Assembly: GCA_004377135.1 (NCBI GenBank)
Contig: SOHS01000077.1
Location: forward strand, 1-6,777
Direction of reading: 5' to 3'
Source: Dehalococcoidia bacterium
GTDB taxonomy: Bacteria > Chloroflexota > Dehalococcoidia > GIF9 > AB-539-J10
Length of the DNA stretch: 6,777 nt
Part shown: one piece after another, positions 1 through 6,409 of the stretch
How the letters are laid out: the number at the start of each line of letters is the position of its first letter
How positions within the stretch are numbered: position 1 is the stretch's first letter
Program-made: the position numbers and the translations under genes
Notes under the pieces: generated by a model
The model's database searches: none
Told to the model about the DNA's origin: nothing
What the model saw: only the letters and a program-made list of their open reading frames with translations

Positions 1-1073
1 TCCAGTATCCGCTCCAGCACCTTCTCCTGATACTCAATATCCCGCTGGCTCATGCCCACCAGCACCAGCTGAAATGACCTCCTCATTTCTTCAGTGAGCT
101 CTTTCACCTCCTGCTTCTGCACAAATTCCTCGATGTCGTCAAGCGATTTGGCTGGGTCCTGGTAGAGCATCCAGAAAGCCGGACCCAGGTCCTCGCCCAG
201 CATGGTCCACTGCCGGTGCGCATAGTAACCTATCTCGTTATCATATAATCTGTAACAGGCTTCGAATAAACCATCCCAGTCCTTAAAGGCCAAAGTGTAT
301 GCCCTGAAGTTTCCGGGCAGCGGAGAGCGGTAAGCGGGTGTAGTACCCTCAACGGGAAACTCCACCGGCCCCGGCCAGGGAGACAGCTTCACGGCGCATT
401 TGGTATATACGCCCAGACCACCTCTGGCTCCCAGCGCTCCCCTGACGATACCCCTCATGCTCGGGCCCGGGCCTTCAGCACAGAACCAGCCGCACCCGGA
501 ACCGATGGAGCCTGTTCTTAATATTTCACCATTGGGCATAACCCACTCCGCCCCCAGCAGGTTCTCCCTGAGCTCGCCGGTGTAAATTGAGGTGCCGCCG
601 CTTCCGTGATAACAGACAGCGCCGACTAAGGTAGAGCAGCTGGCGCCGGCGCCGGTCACGGTGCAATTCAGCCCTCGTTTCATCACTTCTGCCTGGAGCA
701 CGCCGGCGATAACATACGGCTCTATCACTGCGAACATGTTCTTCTCATCAATCTCTAGGATATGGTCCATACGCCGCATGTCCAGCTGGACAACGCCCTC
801 AGTAAGGGGAGCACCATAGAAGTACCATCCCGTGGAGTAGGCTTTTACTTTTAACTTGTATTTGTTGCAGGTTCTTACTATCGCCTGGACCTCTTTGGTA
901 CTACCCGGCAATAAAGCGGCCTCCGGTCGGGGCATAAACTTGCTCTGATTGGGACGGACGGTTTCAGCCAGCCACTGGTAAGCGTATGAGTCCATTACAG
1001 CGGGGTCTTCTGAGATATATCTGGGACCCACTATATCTTCCAAAGCACGGTATGCGTCTCTTGATAATGCCAT
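1..1073 (-). CDS. FAD-binding oxidoreductase, GlcD/PCMH type (C-terminus beyond window)
   Basis: This is the N-terminal 357 codons of a flavoprotein; the reading frame is still open at position 1, so the C-terminus is missing from the window. The ATG at 1073 is preceded by GGAAGGGAG (1080-1088) six bases upstream, which supports this start. Residues about 45-235 look like a PCMH-type FAD-binding domain: a PGSTKEVQAIV segment (56-66), a glycine region KAYSTGW (77-83), the strand VVQLDMRRMDHILEID (94-109), AVIEPYV (115-121), and GARGGLGVYTKCAVKL (215-230), which matches the third FAD-binding motif of GlcD-like enzymes. The usual PRGAGTG loop of GlcD is replaced by YSTGWYF, closer in feel to the vanillyl-alcohol oxidase/p-cresol methylhydroxylase branch. 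It lies 19 bases after the Fe-S gene and is the last visible gene of the operon. It is probably the second flavin subunit of a GlcDEF-like complex. Substrate is unknown. Confidence 0.85.
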   Translation of the reverse strand, partial: MALSRDAYRALEDIVGPRYISEDPAVMDSYAYQWLAETVRPNQSKFMPRPEAALLPGSTKEVQAIVRTCNKYKLKVKAYSTGWYFYGAPLTEGVVQLDMRRMDHILEIDEKNMFAVIEPYVIAGVLQAEVMKRGLNCTVTGAGASCSTLVGAVCYHGSGGTSIYTGELRENLLGAEWVMPNGEILRTGSIGSGCGWFCAEGPGPSMRGIVRGALGARGGLGVYTKCAVKLSPWPGPVEFPVEGTTPAYRSPLPGNFRAYTLAFKDWDGLFEACYRLYDNEIGYYAHRQWTMLGEDLGPAFWMLYQDPAKSLDDIEEFVQKQEVKELTEEMRRSFQLVLVGMSQRDIEYQEKVLERIL

Positions 1074-1092
1074 TTTCTGCTCCCTTCCGTTC

Positions 1093-2364
1093 TTATAGCG
1101 CCATTTGAACAAGGTTTATGATGTCATAGACCTCGATTTTCTCACCTTGGGTTTTGACCGTATCGGCAAAGTTTCTTTCGCACCAGGGGCAGGCGCTGAC
1201 TATTGCCTCTGCGCCAGTGGCCTTTGCTTCGGCAAGCCTTTCTGCGGCGGTCCAAGCGGCAAAGTCCGGGTATGCTTCCAGTACCCCGCCGCCGGCACCA
1301 CAGCACCAGGCATACTCTCTAATTCTTTCCATCTCCACCAGCTCTAGGCCCGGTATGCTATTTAAGACATTCCTTGGGGCATCGTATATTCCCCAGGCAC
1401 CGCTATACCTTGGTTTGCTCGGTTTCCACACCGGAATCTGCCCGTATATTTTCTGTCTACTGCCCTGCCAAGGCACATACGGCTCGCCAAGCCTACCCAG
1501 ATGGCAAGGGTCATGATAGGTAACCGTCAGGGGCACATTCCTGGTCAGTTTTATCTTGCCTTCCTTGATAAGGCGGTTTATATATTCCACCACGTGAATA
1601 ACCTCAAAAGTGAAACCTATCTCAGGATAAAGCCGCTTAAAGGTGTAGTAACACTCAGCACACGGTGTGACCACCGTCTTCACTCCGGCATCAGCCCATG
1701 CCTGGGCGTTTTTTCTGGAAAATCCGTTCAGCTCTTTACGGTATCCCCACTGGTAAGCCCTGCCGCCGCAGCATGATTCGTTCTCTCCCATGATACCGAT
1801 ATCCACACCAGCATCCCTGAGCATCATGACGGCGGTCCTGGCTATCTCCTGCAATCCCTCATCATAACTGTAACGGCAGCCGGCATGAAAGACCACCGCA
1901 ACCTTGTCCTTGGCCAGATTTTTTACATCCAGTCCATTAGCCCATTTGCCCCTATTCACGCGAGGCTCCATCATCATGTTCTCTTCTTTATGAAGGTTAT
2001 CAATATAAGGCTTATGCCGGGGCAGCGTCTGTCCATCCTCAACCAGCTTGAAGCGCATTTCGCGCATTACCTCCAACCCCCGGATGTTATAGCGGCAGAT
2101 CTTATCGGAGACATCACATGCCCCACCCATCTGGCATTTCCATACAATATCTTTCAGTTCGTCGTTGTAGCCGATCCTACCCTCGAGCAAGGAAAGACCG
2201 ATAGATAACCTACCACCGAGGGAGTAAGCCTGAAAACTGCAGTACTCAATGCTGGGGCAGGCCCTGGCAAACCTAGCACTTTTTATGTGGTCAAACGGGA
2301 TCCACTTACAGTAAGAGCAGCGGCTGCAGTCCGTACAATCATCCCTGTAATCCTCTAAAGCCAT
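1093..2364 (-). CDS. Fe-S oxidoreductase with two CCG domains (HdrB/GlcF-like)
   Basis: A 423-residue cytoplasmic electron-transfer subunit. The C-terminal two thirds hold two cysteine-rich CCG domains of the type found in heterodisulfide reductase HdrB and in GlcF. The first has C163, C198-C199 (ESCCGG) and C235/C238 (CAEC). The second has C287 (YHDPCHLG), C354-C355 (WCCGAGGG) and C392/C395 (CPWC). In HdrB such motifs bind an unusual non-cubane [4Fe-4S] cluster. The N-terminal 90 residues form a ferredoxin-like part with C10, C13, C16, C19, C36 (before Pro), C42, C77, C83 and C90. Its second cluster motif looks incomplete (see findings). There is no signal peptide or membrane segment. The start ATG has GAGG 11 bases upstream plus AAGGAT directly before it. 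The gene sits between two flavoprotein genes, 30 bases after the first, and probably accepts electrons from them. The family is clear; the electron partner is inferred to be another carrier or a membrane quinone. Confidence 0.9.
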   Translation of the reverse strand: MALEDYRDDCTDCSRCSYCKWIPFDHIKSARFARACPSIEYCSFQAYSLGGRLSIGLSLLEGRIGYNDELKDIVWKCQMGGACDVSDKICRYNIRGLEVMREMRFKLVEDGQTLPRHKPYIDNLHKEENMMMEPRVNRGKWANGLDVKNLAKDKVAVVFHAGCRYSYDEGLQEIARTAVMMLRDAGVDIGIMGENESCCGGRAYQWGYRKELNGFSRKNAQAWADAGVKTVVTPCAECYYTFKRLYPEIGFTFEVIHVVEYINRLIKEGKIKLTRNVPLTVTYHDPCHLGRLGEPYVPWQGSRQKIYGQIPVWKPSKPRYSGAWGIYDAPRNVLNSIPGLELVEMERIREYAWCCGAGGGVLEAYPDFAAWTAAERLAEAKATGAEAIVSACPWCERNFADTVKTQGEKIEVYDIINLVQMAL

Positions 2365-2394
2365 ATCCTTTTATACCTCAACTTTTTATTTTTG

Positions 2395-3867
2395 CTAGAA
2401 ACAAAGCTTCCCAGGGTTCAGTATATTATTAGGGTCAAATATCCCTTTGATGGTCCTTATCATTTCCTTGTTACGGGCATCCCGGTTATACACCATATCC
2501 GCCCATATACCGTAAGGCCGGGAGAAATAAGCCCCCTGCTTTATCAAGGCTTCGCTGCACGTCTCCAGTAATTCCCTGACACGGTCAATTTCTGCCTTGT
2601 TCCCGGAGTTGTAAGGTAGATTGAATTCGCAGTGACAGGCGGTACCTTGATGCTGCGGTTGGAGGTAAATACCGATATCCGAGACCGGATATCGCAGCGC
2701 ATTTGCCGAAGCAAAAACCGTATCGACAAATTCAGGAATCTTATCCAACGTGCTCATGAAGAAAATATCCTGACAGGCACCTTTGTAGATTAGCTTCCAG
2801 TAGGTTACCGGAGACGAATTGAGTATGGTTGACATTAGCTGTCCGCCCCCGATGCCGGAAACCGCTGGAAGCAATTCTAGGCCGTACTGCTGCACTATGT
2901 CTCTGGTGTCTTTTTCCTGAAAGTCCACCTTTTCCTCCGGGAAAAGGTCACGTCCAGCGATTCCCATAATGATAACCCATGGTGGTAGTTTATTTTTCAG
3001 TGCTTGTATTCCGTCAGCATCCTTACTCAGGATAGCAGCCAAGTTAGCACTGTTTAATACAAGGAATTCATCACCCAGCCTGACTTTCAGTAGTCGGTAA
3101 GCGCATTCTATCAGGTCTTTCAGGTTGTCCGACGGTATGAAGAAAAACCTGTGCACCTTAGGCAAAATCTCACATTTTACTGATGCCCAGGTCACGATAC
3201 CGATACTCCCCTGAGCACCGGAAACGAGCCGGTAATAGTCCACCTGACCAGGACCTCCGGAGAAAACTTGGGCTAGACCCATTTCCCATTGCTGCTCAAG
3301 CGTGGGATAATAGCCACCTGCATCACCGGTTCGCAGTATCTCCCCATTGCCCCAGACTATCTCCAGGCATCTCAATGGCTCAAGCAATGTGTGGTTGTAC
3401 TTGGGTACCAGTGTCGGCTCCCTCTCCAACAGACTAGTGACTACTGACTTTGACTGACGGGGGAGCAGTGGCGTGGAGAGTCTCAAGCCCTCTGCAGCTA
3501 AGGCCGGTTGCAACTGTGCATAGGTTACTCCCGGCTCAATTAGCGCCATCCTGTTTCTGCGGTCAATCCTGATAATCTTATCCATCCGGCGCAGGTCAAC
3601 AATGACCGCTTCCGGCACGCTGGGCACAGTATCACCGTGAAAGCGGGGCTCACCTGAGCTTACCGGTACCAGGGGTGTTTTTGTTCGGTTGGCCCACGTC
3701 ACAGTCTTCTGCACATCATCTGCATTACGGGGGTGTACAACTAACCGTGGCCGCATCGGCGAGGTAAAGCTATTATCATGAGAGTACCTGTCAAGGACCT
3801 CGGGTTTATTGATGACCTTTTGCTTGCCTATTATCTCCGTCAGATTATTACTTGTTTTGACCTTCAA
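2395..3867 (-). CDS. FAD-binding oxidase, GlcD/PCMH type
   Basis: A full-length 490-residue flavoprotein, the usual size for the GlcD/D-lactate dehydrogenase group. The FAD-binding domain covers about residues 38-240: RPRLVVHPRNADDVQ (39-53), VDLRRMDKIIRID (90-102), ALIEPGVTY (108-116) and SGAQGSIGIVTWASVKCEI (216-234). The C-terminal domain ends with the family hallmark IFDPNNILNPGKLCF (476-490). A conserved-looking QHQGTACHCEF (405-415) may lie near the active site. The usual RGxGTG loop is replaced by SSGEPRFHG (70-78), and the second GGN-type motif is absent, so flavin contacts differ from classical GlcD. The start is a TTG at 3867; GGGGGAG (3876-3882) lies eight bases upstream, and the next in-frame Met is residue 38, which would cut into the domain. 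It is the first gene of the minus-strand operon. It likely oxidises a hydroxy acid or a related alcohol; the exact substrate is unknown. Confidence 0.88.
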   Translation of the reverse strand: MKVKTSNNLTEIIGKQKVINKPEVLDRYSHDNSFTSPMRPRLVVHPRNADDVQKTVTWANRTKTPLVPVSSGEPRFHGDTVPSVPEAVIVDLRRMDKIIRIDRRNRMALIEPGVTYAQLQPALAAEGLRLSTPLLPRQSKSVVTSLLEREPTLVPKYNHTLLEPLRCLEIVWGNGEILRTGDAGGYYPTLEQQWEMGLAQVFSGGPGQVDYYRLVSGAQGSIGIVTWASVKCEILPKVHRFFFIPSDNLKDLIECAYRLLKVRLGDEFLVLNSANLAAILSKDADGIQALKNKLPPWVIIMGIAGRDLFPEEKVDFQEKDTRDIVQQYGLELLPAVSGIGGGQLMSTILNSSPVTYWKLIYKGACQDIFFMSTLDKIPEFVDTVFASANALRYPVSDIGIYLQPQHQGTACHCEFNLPYNSGNKAEIDRVRELLETCSEALIKQGAYFSRPYGIWADMVYNRDARNKEMIRTIKGIFDPNNILNPGKLCF

Positions 3868-3875
3868 TTCTCAAT

Positions 3876-3882
3876 CTCCCCC
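3876..3882 (-). promoter_or_regulatory. Ribosome binding site deciding a TTG start
   Basis: On the minus strand this reads GGGGGAG, eight bases before the TTG at 3865-3867. No ATG or GTG start is found nearby in frame, so this site is the main reason to accept the TTG as the start of the 490-residue oxidase. Confidence 0.65.
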
Positions 3883-3917
3883 GTTGTCATTATTAAACTG
3901 AGTGTGTCGGACTTTTA

Positions 3918-3949
3918 ATGTTATTTGCTTCTACGAAGCAGACGGTCAA
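3918..3949 (-). promoter_or_regulatory. Possible second promoter with a palindrome in a 20-base spacer
   Basis: On the minus strand TTGACC (3944-3949) and TAACAT (3918-3923) are 20 bases apart. A perfect inverted repeat TGCTTC-N3-GAAGCA (3926-3940) sits almost exactly in the middle of the spacer. Over-long spacers with a central dyad are typical of MerR-family promoters. No regulator gene is in the window, so this is only a candidate. In RNA from the upstream promoter the same repeat would be a short hairpin in the leader. Confidence 0.3.
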
Positions 3950-4051
3950 TCCGCAAAATTTGAATAGATTTTAAGCTGGGTCCCACAAGCGCTTCATGTT
4001 TAATGATTAATTGCCGCAGCAGTTACAGAAAACAAGGACTGAATTTAAGTA

Positions 4052-4080
4052 ATAATAAAAACTTCTTTGGTATATGTCAA
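4052..4080 (-). promoter_or_regulatory. Sigma70-type promoter for the redox operon
   Basis: Read on the minus strand, a perfect TTGACA (4075-4080) is followed after exactly 17 bases by TATTAT (4052-4057), one mismatch from consensus. Transcription would start near 4045 and run toward the 490-residue oxidase, leaving a leader of about 178 bases. This is the best promoter match in the window; it is a sequence match only. Confidence 0.6.
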
Positions 4081-4088
4081 CACCACTA

Positions 4089-4116
4089 TTGACAAATACA
4101 GTTAATAATATAGAGT
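4089..4116 (+). promoter_or_regulatory. Candidate promoter for the dehydrogenase operon
   Basis: A perfect TTGACA (4089-4094) is followed after 16 bases by TAGAGT (4111-4116); an alternative -10, TATAGA (4109-4114), would give a short 14-base spacer. The -10 is weaker than on the opposite strand, which may mean dependence on an activator. A second, weaker -35-like box TTGACG lies at 4165-4170 with no good -10. Confidence 0.4.
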
Positions 4117-4146
4117 TGTGAAAATTGATGACACAGAGAGATCAGC

Positions 4147-4199
4147 GGTGGTAATTTACACCCCTTGACGGGACGCTATCTATCACGGTAATGTATTAC
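4147..4199. repeat. Two related palindromes with GTAA half-sites
   Basis: GTAA-T-TTAC (4151-4159), inside an imperfect 16-base palindrome beginning GGTG and ending CACC (4147-4162), and GTAAT-GT-ATTAC (4188-4199) lie about 38 bases apart, centre to centre, in the plus-strand leader. Both begin with GGTAAT. They could be a pair of operator sites for one regulator, or chance in A/T-rich DNA. Confidence 0.25.
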
Positions 4200-4258
4200 T
4201 GACCAATATATAGTAAAAATTTGAGAAGGTCAAAGAAAATAAATTTAGGAAGGCGATA

Positions 4259-5752
4259 ATGGCGATTTTAGAAGAACCAATAAAAGGGATAGTAGAAGTT
4301 AAAAATTACATTGATGGAGAATGGGTTGAGTCCGAAGGTGAGATTCAGGACGTGGTCAATCCAGTCAATGGTGAAGTGATTGCCAGAGTCCCGATTTCAA
4401 CGAAGGAAGAGATTGACACCGCAGTTGAAGCGGCCAAAGCATCTTTCCCTGATTGGCGGAGAACTCCGCCGGTGGCTCGTGCCAGATGCCTCTTCCGTCT
4501 AAAGGAGTTGCTTGAGGCAAATTTTGAAGAACTGAGCAGGGTACAAACTCAGGAGCATGGGAAGACAATTGATGAATCCAGAGGTGAGACCAGGCGCGGC
4601 ATTGAAAATGTAGAGGTTGCCTGTGGTATTCCCACCCTGATGCAGGGTTATAATTCTGAAGATATCGCGTCCGGTATTGACGAATATCTTATTCCTACAC
4701 CACTGGGCATCTTTGGTATCATCGGACCTTATAATTTTCCCTTCATGATTCCGCTCTGGTCAGCACCTTACGCCGTAGCGACTGGCAACTGCGTCGTAAT
4801 CAAGCCCTCAAGCGAGGTTCCCTTGAGCCAGATGAAAATTGCGGAACTTGTGGATGAAGCAGGTTTTCCTCCTGGTGTCTGGAATGTAGTGAATGGTGGA
4901 AGAACGGTGGTCAACGGAATGCTGGACCACCCAGATATTGAGGGTATTACTTTTGTCGGCTCAACTCCTATTGCCAAGGATGTTATCTACCCGAGGTGTG
5001 GTGCCACCGGCAAACGGGTCATCGCTCAGGGCGGAGCCTCAAACTTTATGGTAATCATGCCAGATTGCAACTTGAGAGCCACCATACTGGCATTGATGAC
5101 ATCTTTCTTCGGTAATGCGGGACAACGCTGTCTAGCTGGGCAGAATGTCATTATTGTTGGCGATGATGACCGTTTCTACAACGAGTTTATTAACGGTGTT
5201 GTAGACACGGCTAAGAAGATAGTAATTGGCAATGGTCTTGATGAGGAAGTTCAGATGGGTCCTGTCCGTGATACCGAGAAAAAGAAAAAAATACTTTCAT
5301 ATATCAGTAGTGGTATTGAAGAAGGTGCTAAGATAATACTTGATGGCAGAGGTGATTTCAAAATTAAAGGAGACTATCCCGATACCTGTTTCCTGGGCGC
5401 AACCATCATGGAAAACGTTAAACCTGAAATGAAGATAGTTACCGAGGAGATATTCGGTCCTACCATGGGTATTATCCGTGTTAAAACCCTTGACGAAGCC
5501 ATTAAAATATGTGATGACAACCCCTTCCATAATGCAGATGCTATTTTTACCTCGAGTGGAAGGACTGCTCGAGAATTCAAGTATAGAGTTAAAAGCGGGA
5601 ACGTTGGTATCAACATTGGTATAGTGGCACCTATGGCATTTTTCCCCTTCAGCGGGATGCGCGACTCCTTCTTCGGTATCTTGCATACTCAAGGTAAAGA
5701 AGCCATCCGCTTCTTTACAGAAAGCAAGGTGGTAATTGAAAGGTGGCCCTAG
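4259..5752 (+). CDS. mmsA: CoA-acylating methylmalonate/malonate-semialdehyde dehydrogenase
   Basis: A complete 497-residue aldehyde dehydrogenase of the MmsA/IolA family, which oxidises methylmalonate (or malonate) semialdehyde with NAD+ and CoA, releasing CO2 and giving propionyl-CoA (or acetyl-CoA). Family features visible are GPYNFP (156-161, oxyanion Asn160), IKPSSE (181-186, Lys182 for the cofactor), FVGST (232-236), catalytic Cys291 in GQRCLAG, and EEIFGP (396-401). Instead of the general-base Glu of ordinary aldehyde dehydrogenases it has QGGASN (257-262), as expected for the CoA-dependent branch. Arg290, beside the catalytic Cys, and the arginine in RRGIENVE (112-119) fit the two arginines reported to hold the substrate carboxylate. 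The C-terminal PMAFFPFSG (458-466) and final ERWP are also typical. AGGAAGG lies five bases before the ATG. It is first in a three-gene plus-strand group and divergent from the redox operon. Likely roles are valine, beta-alanine or inositol breakdown; which one is not decided here. Confidence 0.92.
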   Translation: MAILEEPIKGIVEVKNYIDGEWVESEGEIQDVVNPVNGEVIARVPISTKEEIDTAVEAAKASFPDWRRTPPVARARCLFRLKELLEANFEELSRVQTQEHGKTIDESRGETRRGIENVEVACGIPTLMQGYNSEDIASGIDEYLIPTPLGIFGIIGPYNFPFMIPLWSAPYAVATGNCVVIKPSSEVPLSQMKIAELVDEAGFPPGVWNVVNGGRTVVNGMLDHPDIEGITFVGSTPIAKDVIYPRCGATGKRVIAQGGASNFMVIMPDCNLRATILALMTSFFGNAGQRCLAGQNVIIVGDDDRFYNEFINGVVDTAKKIVIGNGLDEEVQMGPVRDTEKKKKILSYISSGIEEGAKIILDGRGDFKIKGDYPDTCFLGATIMENVKPEMKIVTEEIFGPTMGIIRVKTLDEAIKICDDNPFHNADAIFTSSGRTAREFKYRVKSGNVGINIGIVAPMAFFPFSGMRDSFFGILHTQGKEAIRFFTESKVVIERWP

Positions 5753-5770
5753 TAACGGAGGAGATATAAA

Positions 5771-6211
5771 ATGCAGTTAAATACAAGTGCCTCGGTTATC
5801 AGTTTTGCCAAGCAACTAGAAGCGGATTCCGCTAGCTTTTACGATAAGATGGCAGAAAGATATCCCAAAGCGGCAGAGCTTTTTCTCGCCATTTCCAAAG
5901 AAAATAGTAAATATACAATGATGATTCAAAGGGCATACTACGGCGTTATCACTGATGCCATTGAGGGGTGTTTTGCCTTCAGTGTAAAAACCGATAAATA
6001 TACGTTTGAGAAAGAACCCGGGAAGGAACTAGACTACACTGATGCCTTAAAGCAGGCCATTGATATAGAGGAGAAGCTCATCTCGTTTTACACTGATGCT
6101 GCCGAACAATCAAAAGCGTTTATGGCAGATGTACCCAGGACTTTTTTAATAGTAGCCAAGAAAAGAAAGGCTCGTGAAGATAAACTAAGAATGCTTCTTA
6201 AGGAGACATAA
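5771..6211 (+). CDS. Ferritin/rubrerythrin-like protein with degenerate metal ligands
   Basis: A 146-residue, mostly helical soluble protein. Two internally similar helix pairs can be read: E17 followed six residues later by F23-Y24, and E100 followed six residues later by F106-Y107, the spacing seen in the ferritin-like helices of rubrerythrin. After each comes a segment where rubrerythrins have ExxH: here E44-N-S-K47 and E136-D-K-L139, so both histidines are replaced. There is no rubredoxin domain. It may therefore bind no diiron centre, or an altered one, and could serve a structural or stress-related role. GGAGGAG (5757-5763) lies seven bases before the ATG, and the gap to the dehydrogenase stop is 18 bases, so it is probably co-transcribed. 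The fold assignment is by pattern, not alignment; an unrelated helical protein is possible. Confidence 0.65.
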   Translation: MQLNTSASVISFAKQLEADSASFYDKMAERYPKAAELFLAISKENSKYTMMIQRAYYGVITDAIEGCFAFSVKTDKYTFEKEPGKELDYTDALKQAIDIEEKLISFYTDAAEQSKAFMADVPRTFLIVAKKRKAREDKLRMLLKET

Positions 6212-6217
6212 CTAAGC

Positions 6218-6409
6218 GTGGCAAATGCAGTTGAAAGGCGTCGCGTAAGCTGCCCTATTTATCATGTTGGTGCTTATATTGTGAAGTTTGACGATGGATC
6301 TCACGTTATTAAATGCGCTAATAAACAGAGATGCGGTAATACATGCCCATATCTGAAAGACCCGGATTACAAATCCCCTTATCGCAGAGCACCTGAGTAT
6401 ATGCCTTAA
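6218..6409 (+). CDS. Small four-cysteine protein of unknown function
   Basis: A 63-residue protein I do not recognise. It starts with GTG six bases after the preceding stop; AAGGAG (6200-6205) lies 12 bases upstream, inside the end of the previous gene, which is somewhat far but usable. Cysteines are at 12, 33, 39 and 43 (C-x20-C-x5-C-x3-C), enough to bind one zinc or a small Fe-S centre. The middle IVKFDDGSHVIKC (21-33) looks like a beta hairpin, and the tail after CPYLKDPDYKSPYRR is rich in Pro, Tyr and Arg. The close spacing suggests it belongs to the same operon as the ferritin-like gene. The reading frame, start and cysteine pattern argue that it is real; no homologue is recalled. Confidence 0.6.
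   Translation: MANAVERRRVSCPIYHVGAYIVKFDDGSHVIKCANKQRCGNTCPYLKDPDYKSPYRRAPEYMP

Larger units (their letters stand above)
3868..4258. other. Divergent intergenic control region
   Basis: These 391 bases separate the minus-strand redox operon from the plus-strand dehydrogenase operon. They are visibly richer in A and T than the flanking genes and I see no convincing coding frame or tRNA. The region contains outward-facing promoter-like elements around 4052-4116, and several small palindromes: 3926-3940, 3987-3994 (AAGCGCTT), 4000-4010 (TTAATGATTAA), 4147-4162 and 4188-4199. From the best promoters, the predicted leaders are roughly 180 bases (minus) and 135 bases (plus), long enough for leader control. 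No known riboswitch core was recognised. Confidence 0.7.

Noticed and set aside
400..585. Proline-rich 61-codon plus-strand frame
   Set aside because: It lies antisense to the FAD-binding domain of the partial oxidase and reflects its codon composition.
1105..2208. Several plus-strand open frames of 80-120 codons opposite the Fe-S gene
   Set aside because: They are antisense to a gene with clear CCG motifs, lack good ribosome sites, and translate to low-complexity or motif-free proteins.
2544..3437. Short frames on both strands inside the 490-residue oxidase gene (2544-2729 minus, 3183-3437 plus)
   Set aside because: They overlap a well-supported gene in other frames and show no family motif.
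3926..4010. CRISPR-like or iteron-like repeats in the divergent spacer
   Set aside because: The palindromes differ from one another and are not regularly spaced; no direct-repeat array was seen anywhere in the window.
4365..5692. Minus-strand frames of 67-131 codons opposite the dehydrogenase gene
   Set aside because: The sense strand encodes a complete MmsA with all motifs; the antisense products have no recognisable domain.
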